A stretch of 48,701 nt of DNA from Chitinophagaceae bacterium. GTDB lineage: Bacteria > Bacteroidota > Bacteroidia > Chitinophagales > Chitinophagaceae. The stretch spans positions 1-48,701 of the forward strand of contig SCQT01000012.1 in the NCBI GenBank assembly GCA_004322015.1. The letters are read 5' to 3'. Below, piece by piece: positions 34,501 through 43,600 of this stretch (positions within the stretch are counted from its first letter, which is position 1; each line of letters opens with the position of its first letter). A model generated the notes under the pieces. That model ran no database searches and was not told the origin of the DNA. It was given only the letters and a program-made list of their open reading frames with translations. Position numbers and translations under genes: made by a program.

Positions 34501-35970
34501 AGTATTCTTTGGAATTTCGGGGATGGTTCCAAATCTTCATTTGACACGGCATATCATACTTATAATGTCCCCGGCACCTATACTCAGAAATTGTATATAA
34601 ATGGCTACAGTCCGGGGTGCATGGATTCCGCCTCGAGGGAAATAACTATAGCCGGCCCCACCGGAACACCCATCTTAAGCGACACGGCAGGTTGCAGTCC
34701 TCTCACCGTCAATTTTTCGGCAAAAAATGTACAAAGAGCCGTTTCATATCAATGGGAGTTTGGAAATGGGAGTCTGTCTGCCCCTTCTTCATCTGGAAAT
34801 ACTACCTATACCTATAGTACGGAAGGCCTTTTTCATCCTACCCTGAAATTAACCGATGATACAGGGTGTTATGTCATTGTTCCTTTTAATGATACCTTAA
34901 ACGTGGTAGTGGACACCGTCGGAGTAAAGCCTGACTATACCTGGCCCTCCGTATGTGATTCTAACCGGGTGCAATTCGGTTTCTCGGGTAAGATTTTTTC
35001 ATTGGACAGTTTAGGAAAACCTGCCGCCTATGTCTGGAATTTCGGGGATCCGCTTTCCATGAATGATGTGTCTGATCAGCAAAATCCTGTGTACCGTTAT
35101 ACTAAACCGGGGACTTATAATGGGAATTTGAAAGTCACAACTTTTTACGGGTGCGTGAATTATACTCCTTTCACTGTGACTATTCCCGACTCGACACAAA
35201 TAAACGTGCAGGCGACTGTTTCTCCCGGAGCTATATGTCAGGGAAAATCAGTTCAGTTGCAGGCATCTTCAAATATCGGAGGAACCTATGTCTGGTCGCC
35301 CGCCCAGGGATTGGCTCACCCTGATTCTGCTGTGACTATGGCCTCTCCCGATGCTACGACTACCTACACTGTGACCACATTCAGTAAGGGAAATTGCCAA
35401 ACCGATACGGCCTCGGTAAATGTCATCGTTCATAATAAGCCACAGGTAAGCGCCGGAGCGGATCAGACTTCTACCACCGGATCTACCGTACAATTGCAAG
35501 CCACCGGCAGTCCGGATGTGGTGCAATGGCAATGGTCGCCGCCGGATAATTTGAGTTGTACGGCTTGCGCTAATCCTGAAAGTACGCCTGTACAAAACAT
35601 GACCTATGTGGTTACCGGAACGACCGCATTTGGTTGTGCCACCTCTGATTCTACTAATATTTTCCTCATCTGTGATGAAGGAAAAGTGTTTATTCCCAAT
35701 ACTTTTACACCTAACGGCGACGGGAAAAACGATATCTTTTACCCCAGAGGGAGAGGAGTTAAAATTGTATTATATTTCCGTATCTATAACCGCTTCGGGC
35801 AATTAGTTTACGAGCGCACTAATTTCGGGTTAAATGATAAAACTGCAGGCTGGGACGGCACTTTCAAAGGTCAGAAGTTAACGCCGCAGGTATTTGTTTA
35901 TACCACTGAAATGATCTGCGACAATAATAAACTGTTTAAGCTTTCGGGAAATGTGACCCTGCTCAGGTAG
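31510..35970 (+). CDS. Giant PKD-repeat adhesin with type IX secretion C-terminal domain
   Basis: 1486 residues. A long N-terminus is followed by a signal anchor (LIICGIGCFFLFMLPATVQAQ, about 20-40). Then come about 14 PKD modules, each with a WDFGDG-type turn and a (Y/F)xxxGxYxVxL strand; two are degenerate, with WIFPQNGD and VWYNGRGD at that site. Two further Ig-like modules (PGAICQGKSVQLQA and PQVSAGADQTS) precede the end. The last 90 residues are the CHU_C/gliding-motility type domain, with NTFTPNGDGKNDIF and RIYNRFGQLVYE. This domain directs export by the type IX system and cell-surface attachment. Most modules carry a pair of cysteines. No PorP/SprF gene is beside it. Confidence 0.92.
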   Translation: MKKPPHIILPGSFKKKTHYLLIICGIGCFFLFMLPATVQAQVQAKFTENPPTACGQASIQFTDQSAGNPSSWLWDFGDGSGPVTVQNPPHFYTSPGTFKVTLTVSNGVSSSTTTGTVTVYNNPTVKFSMDTTSGCYPLTVNFSDQSSAGTGNIIGWQWDFGDGSPFSTQQNPSHTYNTSGNFAVKLTVKNTAGCISSNQAAKEVVTNQGVTVDFSADKTYSCSAPATVNFTATTSSAQSITYHWDFGDGKTDTGKTVSHTYAQTGNYTVLLTAAVNGGGCQSTVTKQGYINIGNFTSDFIIPQGCANVPLNFRNTSNPLPVSATWTFSDGTVVNGIDASHSFNAPGTYQVKLVNNFNGCADSVTKTITTFPSPKADFKADSVFYCGAPAAVPFQNLSQGAVSWKWNFGDNDTSSLQQPTHTYTNGGYYDVSLIATNSNGCADTAARPKYIHIDAPNIQFNASPGYGCVPLNTTFSLPSGSAGDIASYDWDFGDGTAHSNSANPSHQYTTQGNFTVTLKVNTNAGCSLSSQKVDYIHTGTVPNIDFTATPLTPCLSTPVQFTNKSVPEGTIWKWIFPQNGDSMLNQENPVFTFSQLGEQDVTLQVFNNGCANSLTKKNFIDVKLPKADFTRQLISCSNPYQFQFTDESTGDSIRAWNFGDGKTDTSQNPIHTYTAPGAYHVILVVSNGTCQDTSDKWLQVVDEHPQITVSKSTVCHGDSVTLSVTPFYNNQFENYLVWYNGRGDSVVIAKNNISSGTNRYAFIYQKNGQYTPSLKVGYVNGCYDSVSGSPVSVQGPAAGFTMSQSSICQGSHVTFHDNSTANPSSATIRRWIWNFADGTGDTTTIDSITHTYTQNGPFKVQLKVTDANGCSDYASGVNSPVITVNPSKASFSTPDTLVCPGTIIQWNNNSAGNNATYLWDFGDGTTSTVATPANKSYGKDSLYTVSLKITTQEGCKDSLTKINYIRVGTPHAVMADSLPVTICRIYQDTSISLSQNFSSILWNFGDGSKSSFDTAYHTYNVPGTYTQKLYINGYSPGCMDSASREITIAGPTGTPILSDTAGCSPLTVNFSAKNVQRAVSYQWEFGNGSLSAPSSSGNTTYTYSTEGLFHPTLKLTDDTGCYVIVPFNDTLNVVVDTVGVKPDYTWPSVCDSNRVQFGFSGKIFSLDSLGKPAAYVWNFGDPLSMNDVSDQQNPVYRYTKPGTYNGNLKVTTFYGCVNYTPFTVTIPDSTQINVQATVSPGAICQGKSVQLQASSNIGGTYVWSPAQGLAHPDSAVTMASPDATTTYTVTTFSKGNCQTDTASVNVIVHNKPQVSAGADQTSTTGSTVQLQATGSPDVVQWQWSPPDNLSCTACANPESTPVQNMTYVVTGTTAFGCATSDSTNIFLICDEGKVFIPNTFTPNGDGKNDIFYPRGRGVKIVLYFRIYNRFGQLVYERTNFGLNDKTAGWDGTFKGQKLTPQVFVYTTEMICDNNKLFKLSGNVTLLR

Positions 35971-35997
35971 TCCTTTCATGAAGGAATTGTTTGCTGG

Positions 35998-36027
35998 TTT
36001 GATTGTTCCATTGTTTCGTTAATTTTA
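35998..36027 (+). promoter_or_regulatory. Possible promoter for recN
   Basis: TTTG at 35998-36001, an 18-base spacer, then TAATTTTA at 36020-36027 (one mismatch). The spacer itself looks like a decayed TTGTTCC-type repeat, so the match may be chance. Just upstream, 35971-35985 can form a weak TCCTT/AAGGA hairpin. Confidence 0.35.
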
Positions 36028-36054
36028 CATGTTTTTGAAAACAACAGGAACCTC

Positions 36055-37713
36055 ATGCTGCTTCGTCTTTACATAAAGAATTATGCTATCATTGAAGAAC
36101 TGGAGATTGGTTTTTCCGGCAACCTGAATGTGATCACAGGGGAAACAGGGGCAGGTAAATCCATTTTGCTGGGGGCTTTGTCTCTTATTTTAGGTGAAAG
36201 AGCCGACCTGAATGTGCTGAAGGATACCAGGGATAAAGCTATCATAGAAGGGGTATTCAATTCAACAGGAAAAGAAGATATACAACATTTTTTCAGGGAA
36301 AATGAATTGGATACCGGCAGGGAGATTATCATTCGCAGGGAAATAAATCCTTCGGGAAAATCAAGGGCTTTTATCAATGATACACCGGTCAATCTTCAGC
36401 AACTGAACCAATTAGGTACTTTATTAGTTGATCTGCATCAGCAATTTGATACGTTGCAACTTCACCGTGCCGATTTTCAATTGGAAGTGCTGGACGCTCT
36501 TGCTGGAAACCAGGCTTCATTAAAGCAATACGGTGAGATTTTCTCAAAATACGTGCGCAAGCAGAAAGAACTGGATCTTCTGCGCGAACAGTATGAAAAG
36601 AATGCCCGCGAACTGGATTACGATCAATTTCTTTTTGATGAATTAGAAACGGCAGGATTTAAAGAAAATGAACTGGAGGACCTGGAGCAGGAGCAACAGA
36701 TGCTTACACATGCAGAAGATCTGAAAAATGCCTTGTCTGCTGCCAATGCGGTGCTTCAGGATGATGAATCCTCGGCAGTGTCTTTATTAAGGCAGGCGCA
36801 AAGTAAACTGGAGAATATTTCAAGGTACCAAGCTGATATTCCCGGTTTGCTGGATCGTCTGCACTCGTCAGCTATTGAATTAAGTGACATTGCTTCCGAA
36901 CTGGAACGTATTAATGATCATGCTTCCATAGATAATGAACGGACTGATTATATTCAGGAGAGATTAGATACAGGATATAAGTTATTAAAAAAACATGGCG
37001 TTCATACCACAGCGGATTTATTGAATATTAAAAAGGAATTGCAGAAAAAATTGGATAATGTACAGCATGCGGAAGAAGACCTGTCCATCCTGGAGAAAGA
37101 AAGAGATCGCCTGTTGAAACAATCCGGAGAAACTGCAGGTAAATTGTCCGCGGCCAGGAAAAGCATACTGAATGATTTCATAAAGAAGACAAATTCACTC
37201 ATGGCGACCGTGGGCATGCCGAATGCTCAGATAAAAGTGGAGATTCACCAGGTGGACTTAAATGAAACAGGACAGGATGCAGCGACCTTCCTGTTTGATG
37301 CCAACAAAAGCGGGAATTTCCAACCGGTTCGTAAAGTGGCTTCCGGCGGTGAGCTCAGCCGTTTGATGCTTTGCATTAAATCCTTCATTGCACGTTCCGT
37401 TTCATTACCCACGCTTATTTTCGATGAAATTGACAGCGGCATTTCGGGAGAAGCGGCCAGGCAGGTGGGAAATATCATGAAAGACCTGGCGAATACACAC
37501 CAGGTGATCTGCATCACACATCAGCCGCAAATAGCAGGCAAAGCACACACTCATTTTGAAGTCTTTAAGGAAGATAAAAACGGAAAGGTGCAAACAGGTA
37601 TCAGGGCGCTTTCACGGGAGGAAAGGGTTCAAACCATTGCGCAAATGCTGAGCGGGGATAAGCCTGGCAAAGCGGCGCTGGAAAATGCGCGGGAACTGAT
37701 GGAAGGGGTCTGA
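36055..37713 (+). CDS. recN: DNA repair protein RecN
   Basis: An SMC-like ATPase acting in double-strand break repair. Walker A (GETGAGKS) lies at about residues 30-37, preceded by LYIKNYAIIEELEI. The central 150-370 region is an antiparallel coiled coil. The C-terminal ATPase half has the ABC signature VASGGELSRLMLCIKS, Walker B TLIFDEIDSGISG and the HQPQIAGKA loop. The length of 552 is normal for RecN. The 3' end (TGA at 37711-37713) is continuous with a heptamer array. Confidence 0.95.
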   Translation: MLLRLYIKNYAIIEELEIGFSGNLNVITGETGAGKSILLGALSLILGERADLNVLKDTRDKAIIEGVFNSTGKEDIQHFFRENELDTGREIIIRREINPSGKSRAFINDTPVNLQQLNQLGTLLVDLHQQFDTLQLHRADFQLEVLDALAGNQASLKQYGEIFSKYVRKQKELDLLREQYEKNARELDYDQFLFDELETAGFKENELEDLEQEQQMLTHAEDLKNALSAANAVLQDDESSAVSLLRQAQSKLENISRYQADIPGLLDRLHSSAIELSDIASELERINDHASIDNERTDYIQERLDTGYKLLKKHGVHTTADLLNIKKELQKKLDNVQHAEEDLSILEKERDRLLKQSGETAGKLSAARKSILNDFIKKTNSLMATVGMPNAQIKVEIHQVDLNETGQDAATFLFDANKSGNFQPVRKVASGGELSRLMLCIKSFIARSVSLPTLIFDEIDSGISGEAARQVGNIMKDLANTHQVICITHQPQIAGKAHTHFEVFKEDKNGKVQTGIRALSREERVQTIAQMLSGDKPGKAALENARELMEGV

Positions 37714-37785
37714 TGTTCCATTGTTCCAGATTCATCCCTTCTTCTGTTCCTTGTTCCTTGTTCTTTATTCTTAATTCTTAAATTA
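37713..37785 (+). repeat. Heptamer array (TTGTTCC type) starting at the recN stop codon
   Basis: ATGTTCC begins at the last base of the recN stop codon. After an irregular stretch, units start at 37744, 37751, 37758, 37765, 37772 and 37779, drifting from CTGTTCC through TTGTTCC to TTATTCT and TAATTCT. The array fills the gap up to 10 bases before the amylase ATG. Confidence 0.75.
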
Positions 37786-37794
37786 ATTTCCTTT

Positions 37795-39678
37795 ATGAAA
37801 AAAGGGTTTCTTCTCCTTGCTCTCTTTTTCCTTCCGTCTGCCGGAATAGCCCAATCGTACTCCACAAGCGGGATGAAGGAAGATACAGCCATTTTTGATC
37901 ATATCAATCCTCCGAACTGGTGGACGGGTATGAAAGACCATTTTCTGCAAATTTTATTTCACGGGAAAAGTATAGGAAGCGCTCAGGTGACTTTATCTTA
38001 TCCAGGGGTTCAGCTTCTGAAGGTCCACAGGGTGGAAAATAAGAATTATCTTTTCGTTGACTTAAATATCAGCTCGTCTGCCAGGCCGGGTAAAATCCCG
38101 ATCCATTTTGATTTTGACGGGAAGAAGCCGTTTGTTTATCAATATTCATTAGAGAGGAAGAGCCCTGATGACGGCATTACGCGGGCTATGGGAGTAAGCC
38201 CTGAAGATTTTATTTACCTGCTGATGCCTGACCGGTTCTCTGACGGAGATACGACTAATGACCGCGTCCCCGGTATGTTGGATCAGTCGCTGAACCGTGA
38301 TTCCATGTACGACCGCCATGGAGGGGATATTCAGGGAATTATGAACCATCTGAATTATTTTAACCAATTAGGAGTAACGGCATTATGGCTTAATCCTGTA
38401 ATTGAAAATGATGAGCCGCATGCTTCCTATCACGGATACGCTTTTACTGATAATTATAAAGTGGATCCACGTGTAGGAACTAATACATTATATGCACGGT
38501 TCGTAAAAGATGCGCATACCCATCATCTGAAAGTGGTGCAGGACATTGTGTTAAATCATGCAGGTGACCGGCATTGGATACTCAAAGATATGCCTATGAA
38601 AGACTGGCTGAACGAATGGCCTTCCTACACGCAAACTTCTTACCGGGAATCTCCGTTATTTGATCCGTATGCTGCAGCATCAGATAAAAAGAAAATGAGT
38701 GACGGATGGTTTGTTCCTTCCATGCCTGACCTGAATCAACGGAATCCGTTTGTAGCAAATTATCTTACGGAAAATGCGATCTGGTGGGTGGAATATGCAG
38801 GCATTGATGCGTATCGTGTAGATACTTACATTTATTGTGATCTTGGTTTTTTAAATCGTTTTAATGCAGCATTGCTGCGGGAGTTCCCGCATCTGTTCAT
38901 TTTCGGCGAAACATGGGTGCATGGCGTAACGGCTCAGGCGTATTTCGCAAGAAACAGATTTAATATCCCCTTTAAATCCAATCTGCCTGGCGCAGAGGAT
39001 TTTCAGCTCAATTTTGCTGTCAAAAATGCTTTTACTCAACCGCCGGGATGGACGGAGGGCATTAATCAACTATATCTTACGTTAGCTAAAGATTTTGTTT
39101 ATCAGGATCCGATGGACAACGTTATTTTTCTGGATAATCATGATATGACGCGCTTTTTGAGCACAGTAAATAATAATGTGGCCAGCTTTAAATCAGGCTT
39201 TGCCTGGCTATTGACCACCAGAGGAATTCCACAGATGTATTATGGTGATGAAATATTAATGGATGGGATTGATAATCCAGATGGGAAAGTGCGCCAGGAT
39301 TTTCCCGGAGGCTGGCCGGGGGACAAGCAGGATAAATTTCTTGCTTCCGGAAGAACACCGGCAGAAAATGACATGTATAATTATGTCAGCAGACTGGCGC
39401 ATTACCGGATGCATAGTACTGCCTTGCAAAACGGGAGCCTCATGCAATATGTGCCGGAAAATAATATCTACGTATATTTTCGTTATGACACGAAAAGCAC
39501 CATCATGGTGATCATGAATGCGAATGATCAGGAGAAAACTCTAACGACAGACCGTTTTACAGAAAGAATGAAAGGTTTTACAAGCGCTAAAAATGTGGTT
39601 ACAGGAAAATCGTTACCTGATATTAAACAGATTGAACTTAAACCTGATCAGACTTTGGTTCTTGAATTAGAGCATTAA
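37795..39678 (+). CDS. Secreted GH13 alpha-amylase family hydrolase
   Basis: 627 residues with a signal peptide (FLLLALFFLPSAGIAQ). Residues about 25-125 form a cyclomaltodextrinase-type N-terminal domain. The (beta/alpha)8 core then has QDIVLNHAG, VDTYIYCDL with nucleophile Asp343, FGETWVHG with acid/base Glu372, and FLDNHDMTRF with Asp450. All three catalytic residues are present. The DQSLNRDSMYDRHGGDIQGI stretch and the cyclomaltodextrinase-type N-terminus suggest neopullulanase/SusA-like specificity for starch-derived oligosaccharides. It is periplasmic or secreted; no CHU_C tail is present. There are no susC/susD genes adjacent, though glgB lies 7 kb downstream. Confidence 0.92.
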   Translation: MKKGFLLLALFFLPSAGIAQSYSTSGMKEDTAIFDHINPPNWWTGMKDHFLQILFHGKSIGSAQVTLSYPGVQLLKVHRVENKNYLFVDLNISSSARPGKIPIHFDFDGKKPFVYQYSLERKSPDDGITRAMGVSPEDFIYLLMPDRFSDGDTTNDRVPGMLDQSLNRDSMYDRHGGDIQGIMNHLNYFNQLGVTALWLNPVIENDEPHASYHGYAFTDNYKVDPRVGTNTLYARFVKDAHTHHLKVVQDIVLNHAGDRHWILKDMPMKDWLNEWPSYTQTSYRESPLFDPYAAASDKKKMSDGWFVPSMPDLNQRNPFVANYLTENAIWWVEYAGIDAYRVDTYIYCDLGFLNRFNAALLREFPHLFIFGETWVHGVTAQAYFARNRFNIPFKSNLPGAEDFQLNFAVKNAFTQPPGWTEGINQLYLTLAKDFVYQDPMDNVIFLDNHDMTRFLSTVNNNVASFKSGFAWLLTTRGIPQMYYGDEILMDGIDNPDGKVRQDFPGGWPGDKQDKFLASGRTPAENDMYNYVSRLAHYRMHSTALQNGSLMQYVPENNIYVYFRYDTKSTIMVIMNANDQEKTLTTDRFTERMKGFTSAKNVVTGKSLPDIKQIELKPDQTLVLELEH

Positions 39679-39687
39679 AGGAATTTG

Positions 39688-40626
39688 TTATTTCTTTCTG
39701 GCAATAAAAAGCCATAGAGCCATTTCAAAATTTCCATTAGTATAGTTCCTTACCTGAGTTGTCTGGGTCAGGTAAAATAATTGCAGTCCAAGCAAATTTT
39801 TATAAGTCACTCCCGTTCCGAGGCTTACATTGCCCTGTGTGCCCATCATGGCTGTAAAATTAAGAATACGATGTAACAGAATGAGGTTGGCGCCCACATT
39901 CAACAAACTGTTATATTTTTTAACTCCCTGGAAAGTCGCTTCAGGCTCTATGGAGTTCACGGTACCCTCAAAATTAAATTTGTATGCTGCAGCAGCATAA
40001 AAAGTAGAAATATCAGAAGTGTTGTTGCCCGATTTCTCAGCATAACCCAACACATTAAAAAGAGATGCCTGAAGTGTGATATGAGGATCTGTATAAGCCA
40101 TACCGTAATCCACTTCAAAAGTATTCTTGCGGGCATTGAATTGAGCAATGGCGGGGTCGGTTTGATCGCCTGTAATTCCCTTGGGATCCAATGAGGTGTG
40201 GGCGAATGCGGCAGAGAGGCCAAAGTGCAATTGCTGATCGAACCTGTTGAGCGGCAGGTGATAAGCATAAGTCAGTGCAAACCGCGTCCTGTTTATCAGG
40301 CCGGCCTTATCATTATAAGCAATGAGGCCGACTCCGACTCTTTTACCAGGGTTATAATCTGCAGTGAATGCTCCTGTGACCGGCGCTCCCGGCATTCCGG
40401 AATATTGCTGACGATAGGCCGCATTCAATGTCAGGCCCGAATCTATTCCGGCCATGGATGGGTTGGCTAAGTACCTGTTGGTAAAATATTGGCTCTCGAA
40501 TGGATCGGATACCTGGCTTGAATTACCGAAGTACTGCGCATTTACCTTCATGAACACCCCTGTTAAAAGCAAGGCTGCTATAGCAGAAACTCTGCATGGC
40601 AAAAGAAATTTTAAAAGTATTTTCAT
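39688..40626 (-). CDS. PorP/SprF family type IX secretion membrane protein
   Basis: 312 residues with a signal peptide (LLLTGVFMKVNAQ). The family start is clear: QYFTNRYLANPSMAGIDSGLTLNAAYRQQYSGMPGAPVTGAFTADY. It continues as alternating beta strands that suggest an outer-membrane barrel, with VGVGLIAYNDKAGLINRTRFALTYAYH. In flavobacteria, SprF-type proteins are needed to export and hold the matching adhesin with the CHU_C-type C-terminus. Such an adhesin gene lies immediately upstream on the same strand, 49 bases away, so the two are very probably one operon and a matched pair. Confidence 0.9.
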   Translation of the reverse strand: MKILLKFLLPCRVSAIAALLLTGVFMKVNAQYFGNSSQVSDPFESQYFTNRYLANPSMAGIDSGLTLNAAYRQQYSGMPGAPVTGAFTADYNPGKRVGVGLIAYNDKAGLINRTRFALTYAYHLPLNRFDQQLHFGLSAAFAHTSLDPKGITGDQTDPAIAQFNARKNTFEVDYGMAYTDPHITLQASLFNVLGYAEKSGNNTSDISTFYAAAAYKFNFEGTVNSIEPEATFQGVKKYNSLLNVGANLILLHRILNFTAMMGTQGNVSLGTGVTYKNLLGLQLFYLTQTTQVRNYTNGNFEMALWLFIARKK

Positions 40627-40675
40627 TCGTATAAGGTTAAAATTTTAAGGTAGAAAATTCCGGCTCCTCTCTGAA

Positions 40676-43600
40676 TTACCATTTTCCGTTCAGTAACTCA
40701 ATAAATCCTTTAAACACCTGGCTTCCGTTATTAGCGGTAAAGATGTAATAATAAGTTCCCTCCCTCAGTGGATAGCCATTTAACGTACCGTCCCATTGAT
40801 TGTCATAATCCTTTTTATGATAGATTATTCTTCCCGCACGGTCATATATCATTACTTCATTATTGGGGAAACTGGTAATATTTTTAATAAACCAGGTATC
40901 ATTTTTACCATCTCCGTTTGGACTCACAATATTGTTAACAATCAGACTTTTATCTGTCATCAATTGAATAGAATAACTCTGTTGTGAGCTGCAGCCCAAA
41001 GCGCTTGTTCCGGTAACGGTATAGGTTGCTTCCTGTGTGGGAATAATAGATAATACGCTGTCTGTCCACCCGCTCTGGATACCCGGTGAATTAGCCCATT
41101 GGTAATTTTTGGCGCCTGATGCTGTCAGTTGCGTAAGCACACCCCGCGGAACGGGATTATTAGTTTGAGGTGTAATGATAATCTGAGGTATAGCGCCCAC
41201 CGTGAGGATGACACTGTCTGAAACAAGACTTGCACAGGAAGAGTTGACCCACACATGATAATAGGCGCCGCTGTTGTTTGCCGGCACATTGGATATTGTT
41301 AAAACAGAATCATTTCCTCCTGACACATTATTCCATGTTTTACCGTCAGCAGATGACTGCCATTGGTATTGTAATGCATGACCCACTGCTTTTATTTTAA
41401 ACTGAGCGGCGCTTCCGGCGCAAACCGTATCATTAACCGGTTGCAGGGTAATAGTTGTAACCGGAAAGACTGTCAATAGTACACTATCTGAAGTAACAAC
41501 GCCGCAGGTTCCCGAAACAATGACCCGGTACCGGTTTCCGTTATCAGAAGAATCCACATTTGAAATGGTCAGGGAATCTGCATTTGCTCCTGAAATATTC
41601 TTCCAGGTTGTAGTACTATCTGTTAACGTTTGCCACTGATATTGAATAGCAGTGCCGGATGCTTTTACTTTGAAGGTCGCATTTCCGCTGTCACAGACAT
41701 TTTGATTTGATGGCTGAATAAGGATATCAGTACTTGGGTTAACTGTTAGTCTGGCAGCGGCAGAAAAAGTGTTTTCACAGAAACTGCTGACTACTGCACG
41801 GTAGAAAGTGCTGTTAGCAGCGGTGGTTACCGTATCCAGCACGAGGGTGTCTTTTATCGCACCTTTTATGTTTGTCCATGTTAAACTATCGGCAGATGAC
41901 TGCCATTGATAACTCAACGCAGGACCCGTAGCAGTTATATTAAAGATAACATTGGAACTGTCACAAACCGTTTGATTTACAGGCTGCGTAGTAACAGTTG
42001 TCGGCTGATTAACAATGGTCAGGATGGCAGGAGCAGAAACAAGATTACCGCAGGTCCCGTGTAAGATTACACGGTACTGTTCATTGTTATTGTTGGTAGT
42101 AGCTTGTGAAATCATCAGCGTATCTTTTGTTTCTCCATTGATATCAATCCAGGTGGTGCCCCTGTCAACAGAGGATTGCCATTGATAGCTTAAGTTTGCA
42201 CCGGTAGCACTCACAGCAAAGAAAACCTGTGAACTGTCACAGGCGCTTTGGCTTTCAGGCTGCTTCAAAATGGTTGTCATTGGTGTAACCTGTAAAGTGA
42301 CAGCATTGGAAGTAACGCCGCTACATGCACTTTCCACAAGTACCCGGTATTGGTTTCCGCTGTCAGCAGAGGTTACATTCGGAATATTCAATATTGAATC
42401 TGTAGCGCCGTTTATATTGGACCATGTTTTTCCTTTATCACTGGAAGACTGCCATTGATAGGTCAGGTTGGTACCGCTTGCAGATACGCTGAATGATGTG
42501 CCGGAACTGTCACAAACTGTCTGATTTACAGGCTGACTGCTGATGGTTGCCTTCGGCCGCACAGTTAAAGTGGCCGGACCGGATATCTGATTTCCACAAG
42601 CGCTTTCTATGATCACCTGGTATTGCATGGGTGTCTTAGAGAAAGGAACGTTACTGAGTGAGAGAGAATCGCTTGCAGCGCCTGCTATATCGTTCCAGGT
42701 TTTCCCGCTATCCGCTGAAGATTGCCACTGGTATCCTGTGGCATTATTTGCAGAGATACCAAATGATACATTACTTCCTTCGCATACGGTTTGACTCTGC
42801 GGATTAGAAGTAACGGTGATGCAGGAACCGGTACTTAGGATTGTCAGGGTGTAATCTTTCGTCAGGGAAAAAGGTGCTCCTTTCCCCGTACTGTTATCGG
42901 TCACTGTAATTTTTATAGGATAACTTCCGGTTGCACCGGGAGTGCCGCTGATACTTCCATTCGTGAAAGTAATACCTGATGGCAGGGTACCGGTCTCTTT
43001 ATAAGTGTAAGGGGGAGTCCCTCCCTGAGCCGTTAATGTTTGTGAATAAGGAACACTGACATAACCGGGTGGTAAAGTGGCCGGGTTTAAAATTAATACC
43101 GGTGGATTTACCGATAAGGTAGCTGACTTAGAAGTGTCATTTGCACAAGGGCCTTCGGCAATAACACGGTATTGATAACCATTTTGTGCATTGGTAATAT
43201 TTGACAGCAGTAAGGTATCAGCCGTAGCGCCTGAAATATTATTCCATGTCATTCCGCTGTCTGCAGAGGATTGCCATTGATAGCCGATAATAGTTCCTGA
43301 AGCTGCTATGCTGAAAGAAGCGCTGTTTCCCGGATCAACGGTTGTATCTTTCGGTTGCGCCTGAATGGAAGGAGGTAAATTTACATGTAACAAAGCTATG
43401 GCTGAAGTATCTGTATTCCATGAACCGGTTATAATAACTCTGTAACGGTCACCGTTATCAGTCGCTTGTACACCGGAAATTTTTAAGGTATCGAATGTCC
43501 CGCCTGCCTCATTATTCCAGGTCTTCCCGCTGTCCACTGAAGATTGCCATTGATAAAGAAGCCCATCACCCGTAGCCGCCACCGCATAAAATATATTGGC

